A stretch of DNA of 64,000 nt. Source: Pelecanus crispus (Eukaryota; Chordata; Aves; Pelecaniformes; Pelecanidae). The notes below the pieces were generated by a model. The model was not told the DNA's origin and did no database searches. It was given only the letters and a program-made list of their open reading frames with translations. Positions within the stretch are counted from its first letter, which is position 1. Each line of letters starts with the position of its first letter. The position numbers and the translations under genes are program-made. Positions 25,513 to 37,879 of this stretch are shown piece after piece. The stretch spans positions 112,223,684 to 112,287,683 of the forward strand of contig NC_134644.1 in assembly GCF_030463565.1 (NCBI RefSeq), written 5' to 3'.

Positions 25513-27269
25513 GTTCAATTTTTCTTTTTTTTTTTTTTTATTGGCAAGTATTCCTCTACCTCTATAAGCCAAAATTACTTCATCTTCTCAGCCACTATTC
25601 CCTAATTCTGTGCCACTGCAACCACCACTGGGAAATTCAACTTAACTAAAGTATAGTATTAGCTCTAGTATCAACCATAACTGGCTGTGACACCCAGTAG
25701 TTAAATCCTGATCCAAGAGTTTTATAACTTTGGCTTTTGTTTCTCAAAGTGTAGATGTGATGGATGAAATTTTCAGATAATGGAATTTGGAATTCATTAC
25801 AGGATACAATTGCAGGAGAAAATGGGAAGTGCACAGTGACAGCTGTAAAATATTCAAAATTAAGGAGATAGTATTACATTACCTAGGAAAGACTGAATAA
25901 TATTTTATTTGGGGAAATACATGTTTGGTTATAGAATGAACAGAGGTAGGTGAAAAGCAGAGGGTAAAAGGAATTACAGATTCAGATAGTTAAAATTCCA
26001 AATACTCTAAAGGAAATCACTAACAGGTGATTAATATTTTAAGTTCTGAAATTTTCCCATCTGCAGAACCTCTTTCTGCTGCTTACATTTCTAATGATGA
26101 ACCTTTCTTTCAGCTGGCCTGTCAGACATGAATATAATTTATAACTTAATAAGGACAAAAAGAAATGGAAAGGAAACATTTGGTAAAAAATACTGATGAT
26201 ATATTGATTTCTGCCATTTTCTTACCTGGTACCAAGCTGCATAACAAAATTATCATGAAATAAACTGTATCTTTCCTTCTTCTTCAACATAGTTTCAGTC
26301 CATAAAATAATCCATTAAAAGTAATAACTAGGATCTGAGATGCAGGGCAGCAATTCTCCACAGTGCATCCTCATGCTGCACCCCTGGATGTTATAACACT
26401 TCTGGGGCTGGGCAGCATGGGTGTGTACCTTGTCAGTCACCTTGTCACCCTTGGCTTTCCCTCCTGAGAAACATTGGTTCAGTAGTTGTCCTTAGGAGCC
26501 AGTTTGATTTTTCACACCCTTTCCCTTCCCCTCTCCCCTGCCTTTTCTCTTCTGTGTGGCTTAAAATATTATATCCTCCGCTCTGCCTGAAGTCTGACCC
26601 TCAGGAGCCTCATGGAAAATATAAGATGTAGGCACAAATACATACACATGCATGCGCACATGTGCTGCAACATGCAGTTTCTCAGTACGGCATTTCTTTT
26701 TATCCACTCTGAGACAATATGGATCATTAACAATAAATGAAGGCTGAGCACAGTATCCTGTGTCACTCCTTCTGTCTGCTCATTGAACTCCTATCGCTGG
26801 TAAATTCCCTTCACCCTGAACTGATGAAATTCCTGGAGAGGATGAAAATTTGAAATTCTGACCTCTTACATCTTCAAAACTCTCCTGCAGGTGAATCTTG
26901 GCATAGTACATATATGCTTTTATCAGATGACTTCTTCCCCAACAACAAAATTCTCCTTCTTGGAAGTTCATGAATATTTATACCTGAAGAGAGGATGATT
27001 CTCTCACTCTTACTAGCACTGTACTCTTTCTCTCTCCCTCTCCTTGGCTTCTCCTTGAACTCTAGGTAATCAAAGTTCAGCTTAAAAGAGTAAAATAGCA
27101 ACAAAGAATAATGGAATATACGTAAACAAACTGAAATTGGCAGGTGAATTACAATTGCGTGCTAAGTGTTTATAATGTCATGCAGTGTTAATAATTGGTA
27201 CAGAGATTAACCACATTGTCACAATATCATTTAATACATATTTACAAGGGTGTTTTAAGGGTATAGCAG

Positions 27270-27862
27270 TAACGAAGCTGGTGAAGGGTCTGGAGCACAG
27301 GCCTTATGAGGAGCGGCTGAGGGAATTGGGGTTGTTTAGGCTGGAGAAGAGGAGGCTGAGGGGAGACCTTATCGCTCTCTACAACTCCCTGAAAAGAGGT
27401 TGCAGTAAGGTGGGTGTCAGTCTCTTCTGCCAAGTAACTAGTGATAGAATGAGAGGAAATGGCCTCAAGCTGCACCAAGGGAGGTTGAGATTAGATATGA
27501 GGAAAAATTTCTTCATGGAAAGAGTGGTCAAGCATTGGAACAGGCTGCCCAGAGAGGTGGTGGAGTCATCATCCCTGGAGGTGTTCAAAAAATGGGTAGA
27601 CGTGGCACTTTGTGACATGGTTTAGTGGGCATGGTGGTGTTGGGTTGGTAGTTGGACTGATGATCTTAGAGGTCCTTTCCAACCTTAATGATTCCTAGTT
27701 TTACTTTTATTAAAAAAAAAAATCCAGCCACCAAGCCAGGAAACATGAAATTAATTATTACTCTCCCCTTAACTGGTTTAGTGGTGGACTTGGTAGTGTT
27801 ATGTTAATGGTTGGCCTTGATGTTCTTAAAGGTCTTTTCCAACCTAAATGATTCTATGATTT
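27270..27862 (+). mobile_element. CR1 3' fragment with doubled 3' tail
   Basis: A 5'-truncated CR1 starts inside the end of ORF2. Its open frame from about 27270 to 27625 includes [19 protein letters not shown] and [12 protein letters not shown]. The usual tail (GGTTGGTAGTTGGACTGATG to CCAACCTTAATGATTC, ending near 27695) is followed by an A-rich stretch and a spacer with CCACCAAGCCAGGAAACATG. A second CR1 tail (27775-27862) then ends in ATGATTCTATGATT. The same arrangement recurs at 31.0-32.1 kb and 37.9-39.1 kb. Confidence 0.92.
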
Positions 27863-29112
27863 TAACTTTTATGAGCCAAATAGTTGCTATTAGAAAAATA
27901 CTTCCTTTTCAAACACTTCACTACTGTTGGTTTCTGAGTCCGATTCTAAAACTGGTGTCAGTAGCTCATTAGAAATTAAGATCTTTACTGTTCCAACTTA
28001 TTTGATAGCTATGCATCCATGTTTCCCTGTGTCATCCAAAAAAAAGGTAAACCCATTTTTTTAGAAACTCAACAAAATTGTGTGGTATATCCTAATACAG
28101 TTGGAAGACATTGGTTTGGGAGCTAAATATAATTCCATATTTAGACTAATCAAGAAGGGTGAAGGGGTCAATCTTGAAGTATTCTCTCATCTGAAAGTTG
28201 ATTTTCTTTGTGAAAAAAAGAGCCTTGGAGAAAGTTATTCTTCATAAAATTTTAAGCCTCCTTTTAATCTGTAATTTATTTTATCACTTCTTATTATAAG
28301 CAGAGAAAGAAGATTGTGTTTGTATGCAGAGCTTCAGCAAACCAAGTGGGAACCTCTCTCTGCTGTGGAGCTAAGTTAGCTTCACAGTTTTGAAAAATCT
28401 GCTAAGGTCATTAGTTATCTCTGATGGAGAGCATTACTTCCTAAGGGTAGCTACTTTGAAGGTAGCTCTGTTACCATCAGTCTGAGCAGTATGAGCTTGT
28501 CCCGACTTTGTGGTACCTGGGACCACATGGAAAATGTCTGTGTGCTGGGATGGCTGAGCGTGGGGTGTGACTCCCCGCATTGGTTACTCAGCAGTGTATG
28601 CACTTGCCTGCAGCAGCTGATCTAACTCTGTATAAAACCAGCTCTGGTAGTACTTAACCTCTGCTAAGCTTTAAGCCTAAACAGGGATGCAGAAACATGT
28701 TAAGCCAGCAGAGTGTTTCAATGCATTTTATTTTCCTGTGCTGAATTCTGCCTTTCTGAAGTTGCAGAACTAATGTTGAACTATGAATATTGTTTCCTCT
28801 GTATACGGTTTTCAACCAGGAGGAATGTGTATGTCCAGAGTGAAACTCTGGAACCTTGTGTAAAATTATAGATCTGCGACTGGTGAAACTTGCAGTGAAC
28901 AGTAATTAAAATGTCATAGATACTGACTTTAAAAATTAATAAACTAGCTGAAAACAGGTACAGGTATCTAAGCAACTTTCCTTTGAAGGACAAAAACAGC
29001 TAATCCTTTCAGAGACCAAAAGAACATAAAGAACAATCAAAGTGGATGGGACAGGAACCAAAAAGTAGAAAGTCTGAAAACCTCTTCCCGGCGCGCATTC
29101 ACCTCTTGCAAC

Positions 29113-29869
29113 GCTACAGGCTTGGGGAGGAGTGGCTGGAAAGCTGCCTGGCCGAAAAGGACCTGGGGGTGTTAGTAGATAGCCGGCTGAACATGAGCCA
29201 GCAGTGTGCCCAGGTGGCCAAGAAGGCCAACAGCATCCTGGCTTGTATCAGGAATGCTGTGGCCAGCAGGAGCAGGGAGGTGATTGTCCCCCTGTACTCG
29301 GCGCTGGTGAGGCCGCACCTGGAATACTGTGTCCAGTTTTGGGCCCCTCACTACAAGAAAGACACTGAGGTGCTGGAGCGTGTTCAGAGAAGGGCAACGA
29401 AGCTGGTGAAGGGTCTGGAGAACAAGTCTTATGAGGAGCGGCTGAGGGAACTGGGGTTGTTTAGCCTGGAAAAGAGGAGGCTGAGGGGAGACCTTATCGC
29501 TCTCTACAACTACCTGAAAGGAGGTTGTAGTGAGGTGGGTGTTGGTCTCTTCTCCCAAGTAGCTAGCGATAGGACAAGAGGAAATGGGCTTAAGCTGCGC
29601 CAGGGGAGGTTTAGACTGGAAATTAGGAAAAATTTCTTTACGGAAAGAGTGGTCAGGCATTGGAACAGGCTGCCCAGAGAGGTGGTGGAGTCACCATCCC
29701 TGGAGGCGTTTAAAAAATGGGTAGATGTGGCACTTCGGGACATGGTTTAGTCTGGTCTACCCTTGATTAGTCTAGAGTGGGCTTGGTAGTGTAGGTTAAT
29801 GGTTGGACTGGATGATCTTAAAGGTCTTTTCCAACCTAGATGATTCTATGATTCTATGATTCTATGAAA
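29113..29869 (+). mobile_element. CR1 3' fragment, single tail
   Basis: A 5'-truncated CR1 starts at GCAACGCTACAGGCTTGG. It keeps an open frame to 29750 covering the end of ORF2 after the RT core ([42 protein letters not shown]), then the 3' UTR and three ATTCTATG units (about 29842-29869). The intact frame and near-consensus sequence suggest a young copy. It has only one tail, unlike its neighbours. Confidence 0.95.
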
Positions 29870-31030
29870 AGAATGGGGACCAGATTTTTACATAACATTC
29901 ATTTTGACTTAATTACTTGTAGGAAGGTCGGGGGGGAAGGAAAAAAAAAAAATTATACCATTATTTAATTTTCCCTCTTAACTTTATCAGTTTCCCTGCT
30001 GCAGAATTTTGGTTTAGTTGCTTGATCCTTTAAATCCTGGGAAGTTGGTTTACACTCTTTTGTACATCTATATTTCTGAGATTTGCTTTCCAAGAAAAAT
30101 ATTGAAATATGTTTTTAAAAATATGAAAGCTAATATTTTTTCTCCTTTAAATGTCTAATAGCCCTAAAGCAGATAAAAATACGTATAACTGCAAAGTATG
30201 ATGAGGTAACATCCTGCCAAAAAAGATGCAGGGAGGATATCAAACACAGAGCACTTCTTTACTAAACAGAGGCAAATGCACTTACCGTGAATGCTGTCAC
30301 CTCCTCCTACTTTCTGTCCAGGAGGAGAGACAACGTGGCCATGGCAGGGGGCAGAGCAGGCAACAGTGGCTGGAATGATCAGTGGACAGGGGAAGTCTAT
30401 TTTTGTCAGGTACAATGATACATATTTTTAGTATTTCTGAAATGTTCACACATGGTGGGTTGGGTTGTGTGTGTGTGTGGGTGAAGGTACGTGGGCATGC
30501 CTTTTTCCCCGTAGAAGTATTTCTCAGAAGGGGATGGTTCTCATCCCATGTGTACCAGGCTGAAACCAAAGAAAGTGTATTCAGAAAGGTGCTAAATAAA
30601 GAACATGGTTGAACAGAGGAGAGGGAGGATGAAAGAACTATGCTGATGCAGGTGTCAAAATAAAATGGGACAATTGCTTAAAACAAAAGCCTGGAACACT
30701 TTAGTGTACTTCGAAGGTTTAATTAGAACTATGTAGGCCTGATTCTCCATTGCTTGTGCCTTACATAATCATTTAAGTTGTGCAAGGTATCATATGGTAA
30801 GAAGGGGAGTGATTTACATCTTACATCAACAGTGAAAAAGCCTGAATGTTGCTGCATGCTGTCAAGTAAATTACAGATGCAATGCAAAAAATTAAAATGT
30901 GTCATGATATCTGTATTTGAAAATAGTTATGATAGAGTGTAGAGCAGCCAAGAATCTCAAAATTGTTTCTATTTTAATTGGGCTGTTTGTACATAGTTCT
31001 CATGATTAATGTATTATTTATTAGTTGTAT

Positions 31031-32136
31031 AGAATCATGGAAACATTTAGGTTGGACAAGACCCTTAAGATCATCCAGTCCAACCACTAACATAACACTA
31101 CCAAGTCCACAACTAAACCAATTAAGGGAGAGTAATAATTTCATGCTTCCTGCCTTGGTGGATGGATTATATTTTAATGAAAGTAAAAACTAGGAGTCAT
31201 TAAAGTTGGAAGGGATGTGTAAGACCATCAGTCCAATCATCAACCCAGCATCACCATGCCCATTAAACCGTGTCCCAGAGTGTCACATCTACAGGTTTTT
31301 GGAACACCTCCAGGGATGGTGACTCCACCACCTCTCTGGGAAGCCTGTTCCAATGCTTAACCACTCTTTCCGTGAAGAAATTTTTCCTCACATCCAATCT
31401 AAACCGCCCCGATGCAGCTTGAGGCCATTTCCTCTCATCCTATTACCAGTTACTTGGGAGAAGAGACCAACACCCACCTCACTACAACCTCCTCTCAGGG
31501 AGTTGTAGAGCCTCCACTTCACACTAAACAATCTCAGCTCCCTCAGATGCTCCTCATAAGACTTTTGCTCTAGATCCTTACCAGCTTTGTTGCCCTTCTC
31601 TGGACACGCTCCAGCACCTCAATGTCTTTCTTGCACTGAGGGGCCCAAAACTGGACACAGTATTCCAGGTGCGGTCTCACCAGCGCCGAGTACAGGGGGA
31701 CAATCACCTCCCTGCTCCTGCTGGCCACAATATTCCTGATACAAGCCAGGATGCTGTTGGCCTTCTTGGCCACCTGGGCACACTGCTGACTCATGTTCAG
31801 CTGCCTGTCAAACAACACCCCCAGGTCCTTTTCGGCCAGGCAGCTTTCCAGCCACTCTTCCCCAAGCCTGTAGCGTTGCATGGGGTTGTTGTGGCCCAAG
31901 TGCAGGACCCGGCACTTGGCCTTGTTAAACCTCATCCAGTTGGCCTCGGCCCATCGGTCCAGCCTGTCCAGGTTCCCCTGCAGGGCCGTCCTACCCTCAA
32001 GCAGATCGACACTCCCACCCAACTCGGTGTCATCTGCAAACTTACTGAGGGTGCACTCAATCCCCTCGTCCAGATCATTGATAAAGATGTTAAACAAGAC
32101 TGGCCCCAAAACTGAGCCCTGGGGAACACTCCTTGT
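31031..32136 (-). mobile_element. CR1 copy with RT core and doubled 3' tail, minus strand
   Basis: On the minus strand it begins just before the RT motif region ([10 protein letters not shown]-type segment, then FADD at the catalytic site) and runs through [19 protein letters not shown] to VRRI/KLVRI. A frame break follows from a deletion that removes the GAGGGGAGACCTTATCGCT segment (junction near 31512), shared with the copy at 37.9-39.1 kb. The first tail lies near 31200-31270, then the CCACCAAGGCAGGAAGCATG spacer and the outer tail at 31031-31120. It is 5'-truncated and inactive. Confidence 0.93.
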
Positions 32137-34895
32137 GCGCAGTACACCAGTATGCCAGCAAATTACACAAATATATCAAGATTTTTACCTGGAAATTCTT
32201 CACTGAATTTGCAAGGCAACCTTAGCTTTGTAATGTACCTGGTACAGTATACTATAGTATGTTGTAGTGTTATATATTATTGGGAAACTGTGATATATTG
32301 TTTGGCAAATATAATATACAAAGTTAACTAATACTTTTTAAGACAGAAGTGATTTTAATGTTTTTGGTGGAAAATGTTTTATCTTCTTGTTTACAGTTCA
32401 CTATATGTATAATGTATATTTTTCTAATGAATGTACAGCAGGGCAGCAGGGAAGGAGGCTGCTTTTTATACAGTCCTGGTTGCTGCCCTTTGGGTCAGGT
32501 GGGAATCCTCTGGCAGGTGGGAGGTATCATCATCATCCATATAATTTCCATAATAAGCATGTTTAGATAGGAGAAACACCTGGAGTTCAGGGTACCATTG
32601 GCATGAAATAAATAGTACAGCAAGGATGGACTCAGGAGTGGATGGGGAAACTTCAAGGCTCCTGAGGAGAATGTGGGTAGCAGTAGGGCTTGCTCATAAC
32701 AGAAGAAAGCAAAAACTCTGCAGTGAAGAAGACAAGAGTTCTCAGGGAAGAATATGTGGTTTACTGTAAAGCAGGCAGCTGCTGGAAGTTAGTGGTCTGG
32801 AAAGTGAGACAGGAGGAAAGGATCTGACTTGTAAGAATATGATGGGCAAGAGAGAGAATTGGTTTCAATTACCTTTTCATTTACCCCTCTTCCCTAGAAG
32901 ATCTGAATCTGCAGATCTGAAACTGCTAGATATAAAAAAAATTATATTTTCTAGTCTAGTGACTTTCGAGGGACTGCACTACAAGGAACACCTTTTGCAA
33001 GTGTAGAGTCCCATCATAGTAGTCTGATTTGAATAATACTTAGACTTCCATGAATAAATTCCTGCTGGAACTAGCATGATATCCTAAATGATTATCTAGC
33101 CTTGGCAGTCATCTTCAGTAATAGAAAAATAGCTGCCTTTGGCAAGCTGTCCAAGGAGTTAATTAGCTTCACTGTGTTGTACCTTCTGTTTAGTTTAGTG
33201 AATTTATCTCTCATCTGTCCTTGTCTATCATTAACTTTCTGTCTCCTTGATAGCAGTCTACATGGATCTTCAAGTTCTTCATTAATTTTTTTTAGGTAAA
33301 CTCATTAGACACAGTTCCTTTTGTCTTTCAGCATTTCAATGTTTTAATCATACTTCTGATCTCCAAAGGTAGAGGGAATGTAATTTTTCTGTGCTCTGTC
33401 TGTTCCATTGATTAAAAAATTGCAGGCTAGACTTTTTCATTCACTGTTTCACAGAGACTGCACAAGTCTCAGACGTCACAGATTTTCACAATGAAGTTTC
33501 CACCCTGTCAACCTGAATGGAATTACTTATTCCTAGATTTAGGGTAGTATACTTGCCCACATGAAATCCTATTACTCTTTGCACCTAGCTTAGAAGGTGA
33601 GGTAGGCCACCGTGTATTGATGATTTCTCCAGTACCTATGATTTTGACAACACTGGCACTACCAGCATCCAGAGCAATACAGTTTACCAACATTTTCCCC
33701 CCTAGATTTTTGGTAAGAGTTATATCAAGGAGGATTTAAATCTGGCTCAGTACTACTGTGTATTCTGTTCTACTCAGAGTACTACTGCAACCATCCCATC
33801 CCATGAATCTAGCTACAGCCTCATTTTAAACCTCTTTTTAAAAAAAACAAACAGATTTTGATGCATTTAATGAGTGTAATTTTTTCCTATGCAATTTTAA
33901 TTTTCTGTCTTTGCTTCCAATTGTTACAATACATAGAGGTAAACATGTTAAAAATATATACTAGTGATATTTTGTGACATAAAGACTTCTAATAAAAAAC
34001 CTAATTGAACAGGTTGAAAGATCAGTCCTTTTACAGTGTAGGAAAAGCAGTCTGATCATTAATCTTTTTCAACACTAAAGTTTTCAAAAAGATGACAGTG
34101 CTCATCCTAACTTATGAATATATGCATTACAAAGCCAGCTTTAGAAAACAAATGGCTATTGAATGCTCTGGATATCCGAAACATTGACAATTTTCCTATT
34201 GAAGACTTAAAAAATTTTTTTTTTTTATTTCTAAACAGTGAATTCTATTACTAAAAACAATAACTCAAAACAGGGGAATTTCAGTCAAAAATATTTAAGA
34301 TATTTCTACAGCTTATATGTGGCAGAAGGCTTGAATTTGTCTGGAAGTCTCCTTTCAAACCACAGCCTGACTATCACATGGGTTTTCCCAAGTAGAGTAT
34401 ACAAAGAGTTAAGAAATTATTTATTTAAGTGGTGAGGTTTGGGAATAGGACAATTGTAATTCGTAGACTGGAATGTCTTGTAACATAATTTACTAATGCA
34501 TGTCCTGAGGGTCACATCAAACCATTTCCTTATAATTTGTGTGAAAGCAGAACAAGACTATCACAGATTAAATTAGACTGGCCCCATAATTTATGCTGTT
34601 GGATATTTGCTGAAATGGTTAATAAAACATTCATGTACTCAAAATGTATAGAACTAGCTTTCTTGCCATGTCATTGCAGCCTCACAGTTCCATAAAGACT
34701 GTTTTGTCTAAATGTGCATAAAAGTATAGTCATAGATAGGTATAAATGATATTTTTCAATATTTCAAATGTTTTAAATATCTTTCTGCTGTAAGTCAATT
34801 TCATTAATATTTGCCATACAGGAATTGTTGATACTAAACTTCCCTTGAATGAAATATAAGCAGTTTTTTGTTGTTTTTTTTGTGTTATTCAACAG

Positions 34896-35228
34896 ATGTT
34901 TTTGAAGTATCTGAGAAACAAAATAATCCCATGTTTACCAAGCCAGGAGGAAATGTCACTTTTACTTGCCCTTATAAAACTGGAGATTCAGTGCAGCAAG
35001 TGATGTGGGAAAGGATTAAAGCAGATCAGGTAGATACCATTGTTCTGTGCAACTCATCAGGAAAGCAAAGCTTTGGTTCAGATTTCAAAGAACGTACACT
35101 GGTGGATTGCTCTGATCAGGCAAACTCCATGATCGTCATTCAAAACATTACCACCTCTGACTTTGCAACGTACCGCTGTGTAGCTACTGGAAGAAACAAA
35201 ACCTATGTGATGAGTTTTACTGTGGCTG
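34896..35228 (+). CDS. CD226: CD226 exon encoding second Ig-like domain
   Basis: This phase-1 exon runs from acceptor AACAG to donor GTAAGT (35229). It encodes residues 135-245 and 1 base of 246. The landmarks are PGGNVTFTC (Cys159), Trp172, the motif TSDFATYRC (D-x-A-x-Y-x-C, Cys229), and an extra pair, Cys186 (LCNSS) and Cys206 (DCSD). Human CD226 domain 2 has cysteines at matching places (YCN and NCS), supporting orthology rather than just Ig-family membership. Sequons are N154VT, N187SS, N218IT and N235KT. It is the membrane-proximal domain. A minus-strand CR1 starts about 110 bp after its donor. Confidence 0.95.
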
Positions 35229-35337
35229 GTAAGTAAGGGAGGAAGTGGTAAATATTTTTACAGTAGGACCTTCTGAGGTATTAAAACTTCTACCCATCCA
35301 AAATAACTCTTCAATAACAAGTAAGGATTTATTTATA

Positions 35338-35757
35338 GAATCATAGAATCATAGAATCGTTTAGGTTGGAAAAGACCTTTAAGGTCATCCAGTCCAAACA
35401 TTAACATAACACTACCAAGTCCACACTAAACCAATCAAGGGTAGACTAGACTAAACCATGTCCTGAAGTGCCACGTCTACCCGGTTTTTGAATGCTTCCA
35501 GGGATGGGGACTCCACCACCTCTCTGGGCAGCCTGTTCCAATGCCTGACTACCCTTTCTGTGAAGAAATTTTTCCTAATATCCAACCTAAACCTCCCCTG
35601 GTGCAGCTTGAGCCCATTTCCTCTCATCCTATCGCTAACTACTTGGGAGAAGAGCCCAACACCCACCTCACTACTACGTCCTCTCAGGTAGTTGTAGAGA
35701 GCGATAAGGTCTCCCCTCAGCCTCCTCTTCTCCAGGCTAAACAATCCCAGTTCCCAC
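35338..35757 (-). mobile_element. CR1 3' fragment, minus strand
   Basis: It begins with ATAGAATCATAGAATCATAG (the reversed ATTCTATG tail), then CCTTTAAGGTCATCCAGTCC and the reversed end of ORF2 (open minus frame from about 35757 to 35451: [17 protein letters not shown] and [12 protein letters not shown]). It is 5'-truncated at about 35757. It has a single tail and is close to the copy at 29.1 kb. Confidence 0.94.
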
Positions 35758-37879
35758 ATTCCAATTAGCAGCATGTAAAATGTAGCAAAGTTAATAATTA
35801 ATCCTGTTTCCATGGAAAGAATCTGGTTTTAAGCTTGTTGGCTCTCATTATAGGACCTTAGACCTGTTTGTGAGAAACTGGTTTGCCGTTAGGAAGGAGG
35901 CGCTTTGGAAGAGGAGTGGCTGCCTGAGTTTGCAAGGAGAGGTGGGCATTTTCCCAAAGAAGCCACGAGGGGAATTGCCCATTAGCACAATGCACCACAG
36001 ACTCCCAGGGGAGAGACCTATCCTCCAACAAAAGCAAAGAGCACACTCTCATTTGAAAATATAAAAATCTGTTAAATGGCCTCTACCTTATTCATGTAAG
36101 CAGTTTCTCTAGGGGGAGCTGAGAAACTCTCTAGGTTTTGCTGTGACTGTTGTCATAATCTGTTTATAATGGGAGCTTAAGTCTCCATATGTAGACACTT
36201 AAAACAAGATTTCTCAAACTGTGAGCTCAATTCCACCTTTAATTCTATTTTCTATTATGGCTGAAAAAACCTCAGTTTTGGTTCTTCTCTGTAGCATGCA
36301 TTTTGAAGATGTGGTTCTTGTACCACCCCAGTCCTTCTTCTCCTGTTGCAGCATTCAGTCCAGCTCTCTGCTGGGTACTGCTTTTGTTCCCGGTAATAAA
36401 TAAATGTTAGCAGACCTCACTTTGGCAGTACTAAGAGCTGTGGCATGGGGTATGAAACTTCAGAATATGCGTGATCTGTGATATTGTTGTTGAGAAGTGG
36501 AGGATGTGCTCGGGAAAAAAATGCTGACCTGCTTTACTCTGAATAATTGACCATAAGAATCCATGAAATTGAGCAGAAAGATGAAAAGAAAAGGCTATCA
36601 GGAGAAAAATTCTTCTCACCTGTGACAATTTTAAACATTCAAATTTCAAAATGTTGACTATATTCATATAATCAAGCATATCCAAATTGTAGAGCAATAG
36701 AAATATCTTGTTTTCTTCCAGTGCAGTGTTTCTCATACCAAAATGCAAGCATATGAGTTGCAAAAAAATACAATAACTTTAAGAATTGTCAGTCCTCCCT
36801 ACACAAACTATTTCTTCTCAAAAAAAAGAGTTTAGTTTTCATGCTTTTGCTCTTGAAACAAAACCTACCTATCATTTTTAGTTCTAACAATGCCAGTACA
36901 GTTATGACTGGTTAGTGGAGAAAAAAAGGTCTGAAACCACTGAAGAAACTGAAGTACAGTATGATTCAGAACACACCATGCTGTTTCCCTTTTAAGCCCT
37001 CACTCCATATTATGAAGTGCATTTTGTTGAATTTTCATTCATTCCAAAGGAGGCGAAGTGTCAAGGATTTCCAATTATTTCTCCTTAGCATTTGGAACTG
37101 TTTCATAACATGCAATTAGTATTTCTAGTAAGATATGGAGAAACACTAAGGGGAAAGGAGCGACAGGCCAGGTGTCAGCTCCCACCATACCTTGTGGTAT
37201 AGTCAGTGAAGTCTCTCACAAGCTACTTACTCTGCTTGATGCAACAGCTGTGGCTTGAATAAACCAAGTGGTGACAGAAACTTGCTACACTATTTTTTGT
37301 GTATGTTCTATCACTTCAGTCACTTCATTTTCTTTGGCTTAGCATTACAGCTAAGCCACACTCTGGCTTGGATTTTCTATCAAACTCTTCCAATGTTTTT
37401 AGTCTGTTGGTGTGATTCTGCATGGGTACTGCAAATCTTGCTTTGCCCAGTTCCAGAGATGTTTTGAAATGATGAGTCTAGGAGCTGGGGGAATAGCTGC
37501 ACTGTAAACAGTAATAGGGAAAGCTCTGTTTATGTTGAGAGAGAGTAAGAGGAAATGTAAGAAAGTTTTTTTCTTTTTTTTTTTTTTTTGAGAAGCTGTC
37601 TTTGAGAAGACACAAGAATTTTTAAAGAGGAATCTTGGGTGAAAGGAGTAGAAATAAGAGCATAGGATTATTTGCAGAACTGATAATAGTTCCAAAACTG
37701 CTGATTCAAAGAGGTGGTACAGTAAAAAGAAGCATGTTGCTTCTTGTGTAGAGGTGAATGTATTTTTTGCAAGGAGAAACAGCATGGAATTCTTATGAAG
37801 AAAAAATAGAGAGAGAGGAGAATCGGTATTCAAGTATTGGGAAAGCCTGTGATATTTTCCTAAGGGAGCTGGCGGGACA

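Larger units (their letters stand above)
15554..34895 (+). other. CD226: CD226 intron 2
   Basis: This 19.3-kb intron is bounded by GTAAGT and a TTCAACAG acceptor. It contains a CTTT microsatellite, an old CR1 remnant near 22.9-23.5 kb (minus), a CR1 5' fragment (about 23.85-25.51 kb) and younger CR1 copies at 27.27-27.86, 29.11-29.87 (+) and 31.03-32.14 kb (minus). The remaining DNA (15.6-20.2, 20.4-22.9, 25.5-27.2, 27.9-29.1, 29.9-31.0, 32.1-34.9 kb) is AT-rich with no exon recognised. The stretch 33.0-33.8 kb may be a very old LINE remnant, but this could not be secured. Confidence 0.85.

Noticed and set aside
29046-29750. A 234-codon frame that could be taken as a host gene
   Set aside because: It is the 3' end of CR1 ORF2 plus unrelated upstream bases; the element ends in the CR1 3' tail.
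33060-33830. A very old CR1-like remnant
   Set aside because: Some phrases are reminiscent of antisense CR1, but no block long enough was found to support a call.
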